From NCBI GenBank assembly GCA_035248685.1, contig DATFHF010000050.1, positions 11,607-75,606 of the forward strand: a DNA stretch of 64,000 bases, given 5' to 3'. This document shows, piece by piece, positions 26,590 to 34,122 of this stretch. Under the pieces are notes generated by a model. It searched no databases. It worked only from the letters and a program-made list of their open reading frames with translations, and was not told where the DNA came from. This DNA is from Jatrophihabitans_A sp035248685. GTDB lineage: Bacteria; Actinomycetota; Actinomycetes; Mycobacteriales; Jatrophihabitantaceae. The position numbers and the translations under genes are program-made. Position 1 is the stretch's first letter, and the number at the start of each line of letters is the position of its first letter.

Positions 26590-27720
26590 TTACCGTGCCG
26601 CCTGCCGGGGAAGTACCACCTCGCGCAGGATCAGGGTCAGTACCGCCACCAGCGGGATCGAGATCAAGAACCCGATCACGCCGAGCATGGTGTAGCCGGC
26701 CAGCGCGCCGATGACCGCCGCGGCCGGGCTGATCCGCACCGACTTGTCTAGCAGCCGCGGTATGAAGACCAGCCGGGCCAGCACCTCGTAGCCGATGAAG
26801 AAGCAGATCACCGCGATCCCGGTGGGCACCGACTCCAGCAACACCACCGTGCAGACCACCAGTGCGGCCAGCGCGGTCCCGACTAGCGGCGCGATGTCGA
26901 GCGCGGCGGCGATGAAGGCCAGCGCGAATGGGTACGGCACTCCGACCAGCCACAGGAAGATCAGCGTGAACAGCCCGCGCAGCAGCGCCAGCGCGACCGT
27001 CCCGATCAGGTAATGCCCGATCTGGTTGACGATCTGGTCGCCGATCCGGCTGACCTGGGGCCGGCGGCTAGCCGGGGTTAGCCGGTAGGCGAAGCCGGTG
27101 ATGTCGGAGAAGTAGGTCAGGAAGTACAGGGTCAGGATGAACAGCGTGAAAACCTGGAAGATGGTCGAGGCGACAGCCGATCCAACGCTGACCAGGTTGC
27201 CGGCCGCGTGCTTGAGCAGCGAGGAGTCCTTCAGGTACCGCTGCACCGAATTGAGCACGCCGAACCGCCGGTCCAGGTCGGCGACCCGTCGGTTGCGCTG
27301 GAGTTCGTCCACGTAGCCCGGCAGGTTGTGCACGAAGGTCGAGGTCTGCTGGACCAGCGGTGGTACCACCGCCACCGCCAGGCCGGCGATCAGCAGCAGC
27401 GCGCTGACGAAGACCAGCGCCACCGCCGGAGCGCGGCTCAGCCCGAAGCTCTCCAGCTTGCGCACCGCCGGATCCAGGCCGGCTGCCAGGAACAGCGCCA
27501 GCAATAACAGCAGCAGCGAATCCCGGCCCTGTTGGACCGCGCGGAACAGCAGGTAGGCCAGCCCGAAGCCGATCGCGGCGGTCAGGCCGAGCCGGAACGG
27601 GGAGTAGGTGGCGAAGGTCCGGCGCCGTCCCAGGCCGGCGGCTTCCAGCTCGACCGCACCGGGCTTGTCCAGCAGCGCCTCGGCGGCGGGCTCGGCCTCG
27701 GGTCGGGACGGTTCGGTCAC
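26590..27720 (-). CDS. AI-2E family transporter
   Basis: 376-residue membrane protein of the AI-2E/PerM (UPF0118) family: paired helices near residues 47-90, a loop domain (VDELQRNRRVADLDRRFG...), then five C-terminal helices with the family segment around DIAPLVGTALAALVV and SPAAAVIGALAGYTMLG. Family members export diverse small solutes or ions; the name does not prove autoinducer transport. Next to a DivIVA-like gene upstream with a 10-nt gap, so both probably share a transcript. Confidence 0.88.
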   Translation of the reverse strand: MTEPSRPEAEPAAEALLDKPGAVELEAAGLGRRRTFATYSPFRLGLTAAIGFGLAYLLFRAVQQGRDSLLLLLLALFLAAGLDPAVRKLESFGLSRAPAVALVFVSALLLIAGLAVAVVPPLVQQTSTFVHNLPGYVDELQRNRRVADLDRRFGVLNSVQRYLKDSSLLKHAAGNLVSVGSAVASTIFQVFTLFILTLYFLTYFSDITGFAYRLTPASRRPQVSRIGDQIVNQIGHYLIGTVALALLRGLFTLIFLWLVGVPYPFALAFIAAALDIAPLVGTALAALVVCTVVLLESVPTGIAVICFFIGYEVLARLVFIPRLLDKSVRISPAAAVIGALAGYTMLGVIGFLISIPLVAVLTLILREVVLPRQAAR

Positions 27721-27730
27721 GCCGGAGCCG

Positions 27731-28576
27731 TTAGCGTTTTCCGGACGGCGGTACGGCTGGCGAGTCGACGATGTCGCCCAGCACCGTGCCGAGCCGGGCG
27801 TGTAGCTCGCGCAGTGCCTGATGGGTGCGCTCGCGCTCGGTAGCCAACTCGGCGGCCCGCTGGTGGGCGTCGTCGACCAGCTGCCGAGCTTCGGCTTCGG
27901 CTGCTGCCCGGCGTGCCGCGTCCTCCCGCTGGGCAGCGGTCCGGCGCTGTCGCAGGGTGATCTCGAAGTCCTCCTCCGCCGTCCGGATCCGGCGGGCCGA
28001 CTCCTGCTCGGCGGCGGTCCGCGCGGCTAGCGATTCGGCATCCAGCTGTTCCCGCTTGAACCGGGCCTCGGCCAGCAATTGTTCTACCTGCGTCCGGACT
28101 TGGGCGAGCTGCTGGTCTACCTCGGCCGAGCGTTGGGCGGCGGTGGTGGTGAGCCGCTGCTGCTCGGCGACCGCCTCGTTCCGGATCCGTTCGGCGTCGG
28201 CCCGGGCGGCGGCCAGCACCCGTTCGGCCTCCAGCTCAGCGGCATGCCGGGTCTGGGTGGCCTCTTCGGTGGCTAGCTGGAGCATCTCCCGGATCCGGTC
28301 GGACACCGTCGCCGGATCCGGCGGTCGATTGCTGTTGGCCACTCGCTGGTTGAGCGCTTCGATCTGGCCCTGTTGGCTGGCCAGTAGAGCCGCGCGTTCG
28401 GCGCTGAGAGCCAGGGCGGCGTCCCGCGCGGCCGTCAGCTCGGCGATCTGAGCGACCGCCCGGGCGACGTAATCGTCCACCTGCCGTTTGTCGTATCCGC
28501 GCAGACCGACATCGAAGAACGGATCATCGCTATCGAGTATCGGCAGGAGCTCGGTGTTCTGATCGTCAGCTGCCAT
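27731..28576 (-). CDS. DivIVA-domain coiled-coil protein
   Basis: 281-residue cytoplasmic protein. Residues about 18-45 (FFDVGLRGYDKRQVDDYVARAVAQI) match the DivIVA membrane-binding N-terminus, followed by long coiled coil rich in Ala, Glu, Arg and Gln with few prolines. Relatives (Wag31, SepIVA, streptomycete Scy/FilP-like proteins) organise polar growth, division or envelope synthesis. This one is not the canonical Wag31, which sits next to division genes. A scaffolding role is inferred from the domain only. It is co-directional with the AI-2E transporter. Confidence 0.83.
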   Translation of the reverse strand: MAADDQNTELLPILDSDDPFFDVGLRGYDKRQVDDYVARAVAQIAELTAARDAALALSAERAALLASQQGQIEALNQRVANSNRPPDPATVSDRIREMLQLATEEATQTRHAAELEAERVLAAARADAERIRNEAVAEQQRLTTTAAQRSAEVDQQLAQVRTQVEQLLAEARFKREQLDAESLAARTAAEQESARRIRTAEEDFEITLRQRRTAAQREDAARRAAAEAEARQLVDDAHQRAAELATERERTHQALRELHARLGTVLGDIVDSPAVPPSGKR

Positions 28577-28630
28577 GCGTCCATCGTCGCATGGCGAAGG
28601 CGCACAACGAGGTGGCCGGGCCGGCAGAGT

Positions 28631-29971
28631 TTACTGAGTACGGAACCGGTTTATCTTGCTCAGGTGGCGTTCGCGGGTCTGCGGATCGGTCACCCCGGCG
28701 CCTTCGGCATCGGCCAGGCACAGCACGCCGACCTTGCCCTGATGTAGGTTGCGATGCACCTCGTAGGCGGCCAGGCCGGTGTCGGCCAACGGGTATACCC
28801 GAGACAGCGTCGGATGGATAGCGCCCCGGGCGATCAGCCGGTTGGCCTCCCAAGACTCGCGGTAGTTCGCGAAGTGCGAGCCGATGATCCGTTTCAGGCT
28901 CATCCATAGATACCGGTTGTCGTACTCGTGCAGGAACCCCGAGGTGGACGCGCAGGTCACGATGGTGCCGCCGCGGCGGGCCACGAACACCGAGGCACCG
29001 AAGGTCTCCCGACCCGGATGCTCCAGCACGATGTCGGGGTCCTCGCCGCCGGTCAGCTCGCGGATCCGGGCGCCGAACCGCTTCCACTCGTTCGGATCCG
29101 GGGTGGTTTCGTCCCGCCAGAACTGGTAACCCTCTTCCGCGCGGTCGATGATCAGCTCGGCGCCCATCCGCCGGCACAGCTCCGCCTTGTCGGGGGAGGA
29201 GACCACGCAGACCGGGATCGCACCGCCGTTGAGGGCGAACTGGGTGGCATAACTGCCCAGGCCGCCGGTTGCGCCCCAGATCAGCACCACATCGCCCTGC
29301 TTCATGCCGGCGCCGTTGTGGCTGACCAGCTGACGGTAGGCGGTGGAGTTCACCAGGCCGGGTGCGGCGGCCTCCTCCCAGCTCAGGTGGGCCGGCTTCG
29401 GCATCAGCTGGTTGGCCTTCACCAGGGCCAGCTCGGCCAGGCCGCCGAAGTTCGTCTCGAAGCCCCAGATCCGCTGCTCCGGATCCATCATGCTGTCGTC
29501 GTGGCCGCGCGGGTCTTCCAGCTCGACCGAGAGGCAGTGCGCCACCACCAGGTCACCCGGCCGCCAACGGGTCACCCCCGGCCCGACCCGGAGCACCACG
29601 CCGGCCAGGTCCGAACCGACCACGTGGTAGGGCTGATCGTGCTTGGCGGCCAACGGCGAGCTCCGGCCGTAGCGCTTCAGGAAGCCGAAGGTGGACATCG
29701 GCTCGAAGATGGCCGTCCACACGGTGTTGTAGTTGATCGCGCTGGCCAGCACCGCGATCAGTGCCTCGCCCGGTCCGACCTCCGGCGTCGGCACCTGCTG
29801 GAGGTGCAGCGACTTGCGCGGATCCTTATCCGCGGTGGTCTGGCTGGCGAACATGTCGACCTCATCGGCGAGCACCACTACCCCGGCATAGCTGTCGGGC
29901 ACCGGCAGATCGCCGACAGCCGACCAATCCGCCGGGTCTGCGGAGTTCACGGCCGCGCGAATCTGGTCCAT
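28631..29971 (-). CDS. ccrA: Crotonyl-CoA carboxylase/reductase
   Basis: Carboxylates and reduces crotonyl-CoA with NADPH to (2S)-ethylmalonyl-CoA, the key reaction of the ethylmalonyl-CoA pathway and a source of polyketide extender units. The 446 residues are of the MDR fold with VLIWGATGGLGSYATQ for NADPH. The CO2 pocket known from the Kitasatospora enzyme (N81, F170, E171, H365) is complete here one position later: N82, F171, E172 and H366. This supports true carboxylase activity rather than plain enoyl reduction. It diverges from nothing; the epimerase gene lies upstream on the same strand across a 97-bp gap with interleaved inverted repeats. Confidence 0.95.
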   Translation of the reverse strand: MDQIRAAVNSADPADWSAVGDLPVPDSYAGVVVLADEVDMFASQTTADKDPRKSLHLQQVPTPEVGPGEALIAVLASAINYNTVWTAIFEPMSTFGFLKRYGRSSPLAAKHDQPYHVVGSDLAGVVLRVGPGVTRWRPGDLVVAHCLSVELEDPRGHDDSMMDPEQRIWGFETNFGGLAELALVKANQLMPKPAHLSWEEAAAPGLVNSTAYRQLVSHNGAGMKQGDVVLIWGATGGLGSYATQFALNGGAIPVCVVSSPDKAELCRRMGAELIIDRAEEGYQFWRDETTPDPNEWKRFGARIRELTGGEDPDIVLEHPGRETFGASVFVARRGGTIVTCASTSGFLHEYDNRYLWMSLKRIIGSHFANYRESWEANRLIARGAIHPTLSRVYPLADTGLAAYEVHRNLHQGKVGVLCLADAEGAGVTDPQTRERHLSKINRFRTQ

Positions 29972-29994
29972 GACTGTCCCCTCCAGGTGAGGCA

Positions 29995-30030
29995 GGTAAC
30001 CAGCTACCGACGATGTTACCGGCGGGTAGC
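29995..30030. promoter_or_regulatory. Interleaved inverted repeats upstream of ccr
   Basis: ggtaac (29995-30000) pairs with gttacc (30015-30020), and gctacc (30003-30008) pairs with ggtagc (30025-30030), all within 36 bp and 24 bp before the ccr start codon. Alternative pairings between ggtaac/gctacc-type arms are also possible. It may be an operator or a folded 5' leader; no known regulator site was recognised. Confidence 0.45.
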
Positions 30031-30068
30031 GGTTTCGGCAGCGGCTCGTGACCAGCTACATAGCGTGG

Positions 30069-30485
30069 CTACGGCGCGGCCGGTTCGACCAGCTCCACCA
30101 GCACCCCTCCGGTGTCCTTCGGGTGTACGAAGTTCACCCGGGAACCGAAGGTGCCGCCCTTGGCCTGCTCGTAAACCATCCGCATGCCACGAGCCCGTAG
30201 CTGGGCCGAGGTCGCGTCGATATCGTCGACGGTGTAAGCGAGCTGTTGCAATCCTGGACCGTGCTTTGTCAGAAACTTGGCCAGTGTGGTCTCGGAGTTC
30301 AGCGGCGCCAACAACTGGATCATGGTGCTGCCGTCACCGACCGCGAGCATTGCCTCCCGCACGCCGAGCTCGTCGTTGACCTCCTCGTGCACGCTGTGGA
30401 TCCCGAAGCAGTCTCGGTAGCGGGCGATCGCCTCGTCCAGATCCGGCACGGCGATGCCGACGTGGTCCACTCGCAAGATAGCCAT
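30069..30485 (-). CDS. epi: Methylmalonyl/ethylmalonyl-CoA epimerase
   Basis: Inverts the 2R/2S centre of methylmalonyl-CoA or ethylmalonyl-CoA, so Ccr product can enter the mutase. The 138 residues form two VOC-fold repeats with metal ligands visible in VDHVGIAVPD (His7), GLQQLAYTVDD and the C-terminal LVELVEP glutamate. The ATG at 30485 gives the usual N-terminus MAILRVDHVG; the frame is open to 30797, but that part is not family-like. It is divergent from the thiolase gene, and in mycobacteria the same pair is neighbouring. Confidence 0.93.
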   Translation of the reverse strand: MAILRVDHVGIAVPDLDEAIARYRDCFGIHSVHEEVNDELGVREAMLAVGDGSTMIQLLAPLNSETTLAKFLTKHGPGLQQLAYTVDDIDATSAQLRARGMRMVYEQAKGGTFGSRVNFVHPKDTGGVLVELVEPAAP

Positions 30486-30633
30486 GACTCTCCATCCTGG
30501 ACGCTCGCGCGTAATCCCGCGCGGCGGGGTGGCCGGAGTCATATCCGTGCCGGATCCCACCGGTCGGCGCGCTCTATAGTCTGGAAGGACTGCCCTGAAA
30601 TCAGTCTGGATGGGCTGCATTGGAGGTTCACCC

Positions 30634-31830
30634 ATGTCAGCAACCACGTCCGTGATCGTCGGTGGCGCCCGTACCCCGATGGGCCGGCTGCTCGGATCGT
30701 TGAAGGACTTCTCCGCGACCGACCTCGGTGGCCTGGCCATCAAGGCCGCGCTGGAGCGCGCCGGGGTGGCGCCCGAGCAGGTCCAGTACGTGATCATGGG
30801 CCAGGTGCTGACCGCCGGGGTCGGCCAGATCCCGGCTCGGCAGGCCGCCTACAAGGCCGGCATCCCGCTGACCGTGCCGGCGCTGACCGTCAACAAGGTG
30901 TGCCTGTCCGGCATCGACGCCATCGCGCTGGCCGATCAGCTGATCCGGGCCGGCGAGTTCGAGATCGTGGTGGCCGGCGGCCAGGAGTCGATGAGCCAGG
31001 CGCCGCACCTGCTGCCGAAGTCCCGCGAGGGCTTCAAATACGGCTCGGTGGAGTTGGCCGACCACATGGCCCTGGACGGGCTGTGGGATGTGCTGACCGA
31101 TCAGGCGATGGGCTCGCTGACCGAGTCCGCCAACGTCGGTGAGCAGGAGTTCAGCCGCGCCGAGCAGGACGCGTTCGCCGCGCGCAGCCACCAGCTTGCC
31201 GCCGAGGCGTGGAAGAACGGCCTGTTCGACGACGAGGTCATCTCGGTGCAGATCCCGCAGCGCAGGGGCGAGCCGATCGAGTTCCGGATGGACGAGGGCA
31301 TCCGCGCCGACACCAGCGTGGAGTCGCTGGCCAAGCTGCGGCCGGCCTTCCGTCCGGACGGAACCATTACCGCGGGCTCGGCATCTCCGATCTCCGACGG
31401 TGCGGCCGCGGTGGTGGTGATGAGCAAGGCCAAGGCCGAGGAGCTCGGGCTCAGCTGGCTGGCCGAGATCGGGGCGCACGGCGTGGTCGCCGGCCCGGAT
31501 TCGTCGCTGCAATCCCAGCCGGCCAATGCCATCCGGGCCGCGGTGGCCAAGGAGGGCATCTCCGTCGCCGACCTGGATTTGATCGAGATCAACGAGGCAT
31601 TCGCCGCGGTCGGGCTGGCTTCGATGGCCGAGCTGGGGGTCAGCGAGGACCGGGTCAATGTCAACGGCGGGGCGATCGCGGTCGGCCATCCGATCGGCAT
31701 GTCCGGCGCCCGGATCACCCTGCACCTGGCGCTGGAGCTGAAGCGGCGCGGCGGTGGCATCGGGGTGGCCGCGCTGTGCGGCGGCGGCGGTCAGGGCGAT
31801 GCGTTGATCGTGCGGGTACCGACCAGCTGA
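30634..31830 (+). CDS. Acetyl-CoA C-acetyltransferase (thiolase)
   Basis: Condenses two acetyl-CoA to acetoacetyl-CoA, or runs in reverse in degradation. The 398 residues show the acyl-enzyme cysteine C90 in VNKVCLSGID, the GHPIGMSGAR histidine (H352), and the second catalytic cysteine C382 in LCGGGGQGDA. The ATG at 30634 has tggagg seven bases upstream. MeaB follows 12 nt after the stop. Position next to epimerase and upstream of a thioredoxin-TPR gene matches fadA4 of mycobacteria. Confidence 0.95.
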   Translation: MSATTSVIVGGARTPMGRLLGSLKDFSATDLGGLAIKAALERAGVAPEQVQYVIMGQVLTAGVGQIPARQAAYKAGIPLTVPALTVNKVCLSGIDAIALADQLIRAGEFEIVVAGGQESMSQAPHLLPKSREGFKYGSVELADHMALDGLWDVLTDQAMGSLTESANVGEQEFSRAEQDAFAARSHQLAAEAWKNGLFDDEVISVQIPQRRGEPIEFRMDEGIRADTSVESLAKLRPAFRPDGTITAGSASPISDGAAAVVVMSKAKAEELGLSWLAEIGAHGVVAGPDSSLQSQPANAIRAAVAKEGISVADLDLIEINEAFAAVGLASMAELGVSEDRVNVNGGAIAVGHPIGMSGARITLHLALELKRRGGGIGVAALCGGGGQGDALIVRVPTS

Positions 31831-31842
31831 CGACTGACGTCG

Positions 31843-32880
31843 GTGACCGCCGGGCGGCTCGGCGCCGACCGTGCCGACCTGGCCGCGCTGGTGCAGCAGG
31901 CGGCGGATGGCCAGGCTCGTGCGGTGGCCCGGCTGATCTCGCTCATTGAAAGCGGTGCTCCCGAGCTGCCCGAGCTGGCGCAGCTGCTCGCGCCGCTGAC
32001 CGGCCGGGCGCAGGTGGTCGGTCTGACCGGCCCGCCGGGAGTGGGCAAGTCGAGCTCCACCTCGGCGCTGATCGGTGTGCTACGGGCGGCCGGTGCCAAG
32101 GTCGGAGTGCTGGCGGTCGACCCATCCTCGCCGCTGTCCGGCGGCGCTCTGCTCGGTGACCGGATCCGGATGACCGAGCATGCCACCGATCCCGGGGTGT
32201 TCGTGCGGTCGATGGCCACCCGGGGTCAGCTGGGTGGGTTGGCGGCGGCGGTCCCGCAGGCGTTGCGGGTGCTGGACGCTGCCGGCTGTGACGTGGTGCT
32301 GTTGGAGACCGTCGGCGTCGGCCAGTCCGAGGTCGAGGTGGTTCGGCTGGCCGACACCACCGTGGTGCTATTGGCCCCGGGGATGGGGGATAGCGTGCAG
32401 GCGGCCAAGGCCGGCATCCTGGAGATCGCCGACATCTTCGTGATCAACAAGGCCGACACCGCCGATGCCGGGACGGTCAGCGGGCAGTTGCGGCAGGTCC
32501 GGTCGATGGCCGGTGCCCGGCCCGGCTGGGAAGCGCCGATCCTGCACACGGTGGCTACTCGAGGGGATGGGATCGCCGAACTGGTGGCCGCCATCGAGCA
32601 GCACCGCGGCTGGCTGACCAGTTCCGGGGAACTGGCCCGGCGGCGTAACGACCGGGCCCGCGGTGAGATCGAGGCGATCGCGCTGGCGGCGGTCCGGCGC
32701 CGGTTCGCCGCGGTGACCGGTGCGCCGGCCCTTACCGGACTGGCCGATCGGGTGGCAGCCGGTGACCTGGACGCCTATGCCGCCGCCGACACCCTGCTGG
32801 CATCGTTGCCCGGACTGCTGCCGGACCGCTCAGGCCGGGATGATCCGAAAGACCGGAAAGCCCGCGGCGACCGCCAGTAA
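31843..32880 (+). CDS. meaB: Methylmalonyl-CoA mutase-associated GTPase MeaB
   Basis: G3E-family GTPase chaperone that loads adenosylcobalamin into, and protects, B12-dependent acyl-CoA mutases. The 345 residues have the P-loop GPPGVGKSS (63-71), VDPSSPLSGGALLGDRIRM (switch region), ETVGVGQSE and the guanine-specificity motif NKAD. Starts at a GTG in an operon with the thiolase. The mutase it serves in this window is Ecm. Its last 51 nt overlap the end of a convergent flavoprotein gene. Confidence 0.94.
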   Translation: MTAGRLGADRADLAALVQQAADGQARAVARLISLIESGAPELPELAQLLAPLTGRAQVVGLTGPPGVGKSSSTSALIGVLRAAGAKVGVLAVDPSSPLSGGALLGDRIRMTEHATDPGVFVRSMATRGQLGGLAAAVPQALRVLDAAGCDVVLLETVGVGQSEVEVVRLADTTVVLLAPGMGDSVQAAKAGILEIADIFVINKADTADAGTVSGQLRQVRSMAGARPGWEAPILHTVATRGDGIAELVAAIEQHRGWLTSSGELARRRNDRARGEIEAIALAAVRRRFAAVTGAPALTGLADRVAAGDLDAYAAADTLLASLPGLLPDRSGRDDPKDRKARGDRQ

Positions 32881-33282
32881 CTGCTCGTCTGAGGCGTCGG
32901 CGTCGAGGTTGTCGAAGAACTGGCCGACCTCCCACTTCCACCGGCGCAGGTACTCGCGCAGCACCCGGCCCTTGTCCTGATCGGCCAGCTCGGTCGCCCG
33001 GAACGCCTCGACCCGCCGGCCCTTCGCCAACTCGCCGCCGCCGGCAGCCCGCAGGTTGCGTACCCACTGGGTGGTGCCGCGAGGTGCCACCAGGTACCGC
33101 TCACCGTCCACCACCAGCGGGTTGACCGGGGTGCTGCGCCACTGGCCACTCTGCCGACCGCGCACCCGCAGCTCGCGCGAGCCGGCCATGCTGAGCCCGG
33201 CCCGGCTCAGCCCGCGGACGGCGCGGTTGAACACCTGGCGGGTGAACCAGCCGGGTGCCAGGTAACGCTGCTCGATCGCCAT
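32830..33282 (-). CDS. Deazaflavin (F420)-dependent nitroreductase-family protein
   Basis: 150-residue protein of the Ddn/DUF385 split-barrel family, which binds F420 or related flavins and often reduces unsaturated or nitro substrates. Seen features are the strand RELRVRGRQSGQWRSTPVNPL, VDGERYLVAPRGTTQWVRNLRA (family signature) and the C-terminal hydrophobic end FPVFRII. It is divergent from a TetR gene, with two palindromic sites between them, so it is probably the TetR target. Its 3' end overlaps meaB tail-to-tail. Confidence 0.87.
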   Translation of the reverse strand: MAIEQRYLAPGWFTRQVFNRAVRGLSRAGLSMAGSRELRVRGRQSGQWRSTPVNPLVVDGERYLVAPRGTTQWVRNLRAAGGGELAKGRRVEAFRATELADQDKGRVLREYLRRWKWEVGQFFDNLDADASDEQLLAVAAGFPVFRIIPA

Positions 33283-33304
33283 CGCTGTCTCCGTCCATCA
33301 TCTT

Positions 33305-33321
33305 CGAGAGCGGTGCTCTCG
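33305..33321. promoter_or_regulatory. Palindromic operator 1 (TetR-type)
   Basis: cgagagcggtgctctcg, a 17-bp palindrome 23 bp upstream of the flavoprotein start codon. It shares the core agagcNNTgctct with a second site at 33361-33373. Two copies in one divergent promoter region beside a tetR gene indicate binding sites for that regulator. Confidence 0.7.
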
Positions 33322-33360
33322 GGTTAATGCAATGATGCGTGGGAGTCTGGCTCTTTGTCA

Positions 33361-33373
33361 AGAGCACTGCTCT
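33361..33373. promoter_or_regulatory. Palindromic operator 2 (TetR-type)
   Basis: agagcactgctct, a perfect 13-bp palindrome 41 bp upstream of the tetR ATG, with the same core as the site at 33305-33321. The two centres are 54 bp apart. The AT-richer run between them probably holds the two divergent promoters. Confidence 0.7.
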
Positions 33374-33414
33374 CGTTTGTTGTCGTTGCTCTGTGTGGCG
33401 GGCATACTAGGCCG

Positions 33415-34119
33415 ATGACAACCAGTGCACCCCGTACCGTCCGAGCCCGCGCTCGGGACGAACTGACCCGCGAGATTCGTGAAGTTGCCCGTCGACAACT
33501 GGCCGAACACGGCTCGGACGGCCTGTCGCTGCGCGCTGTCGCCCGCGAGCTGGGCATGGTGTCCTCGGCGGTCTATCGGTATTACCCGAGCCGGGACGAG
33601 CTGCTCACCGCGTTGATCATCGAGGCTTACGACGCGGTCGGCGAGGCCGCCGAGCAGGCCGAGGCGGCGGTGCGTCGATCCGATCACGCCGGCCGGTGGC
33701 TGGCGATGGCGCGCGCGGTGCGCGGCTGGGCCAGCCAGCACCCCCAGCAGTACGCGCTGATCTTCGGCAGCCCGGTGCCGGGCTACCAGGCGCCACCCGA
33801 CACCGTTGACCCGGCGACTCGAATACCCCTGCTATTACTGGTAATTCTCGACGATGCCAGCGCCGCCGGCCGGGCCGCACCGCCCGCTGACCGGCCGATC
33901 CCGCGGTCGGTGCGCCGGGATCTGAAGGCGCTGCGGACGCTTGTCGGATCCGACTTGCCCGAACACCAACTGGGCCGGGCGGTAATGGCTTGGACGCAAC
34001 TGATCGGCAGCATCAGCTTCGAGCTGTTCGGTCACCTGAAGGGCGCGGTCGTGGACTACCAGGCTTACTTCGACTACCAGATGGGCCGGATCGGTCACGG
34101 CCTCGGGCTGGCTGCCTGA
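33415..34119 (+). CDS. TetR-family transcriptional regulator
   Basis: 234-residue repressor with the N-terminal helix-turn-helix DGLSLRAVARELGMVSSAVYRYYPSRDELL (about residues 35-63) and a helical ligand domain resembling the TetR_C_25-type found in many actinobacteria (VRGWASQHPQQYALIFGSPVPGYQAP). The ATG at 33415 is chosen because the operator lies just upstream; the longer frame to 33355 would run through the operator. It most likely represses itself and the divergent F420-type flavoprotein. It ends 3 nt from the convergent gcdH. Confidence 0.92.
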   Translation: MTTSAPRTVRARARDELTREIREVARRQLAEHGSDGLSLRAVARELGMVSSAVYRYYPSRDELLTALIIEAYDAVGEAAEQAEAAVRRSDHAGRWLAMARAVRGWASQHPQQYALIFGSPVPGYQAPPDTVDPATRIPLLLLVILDDASAAGRAAPPADRPIPRSVRRDLKALRTLVGSDLPEHQLGRAVMAWTQLIGSISFELFGHLKGAVVDYQAYFDYQMGRIGHGLGLAA

Positions 34120-34122
34120 CCT

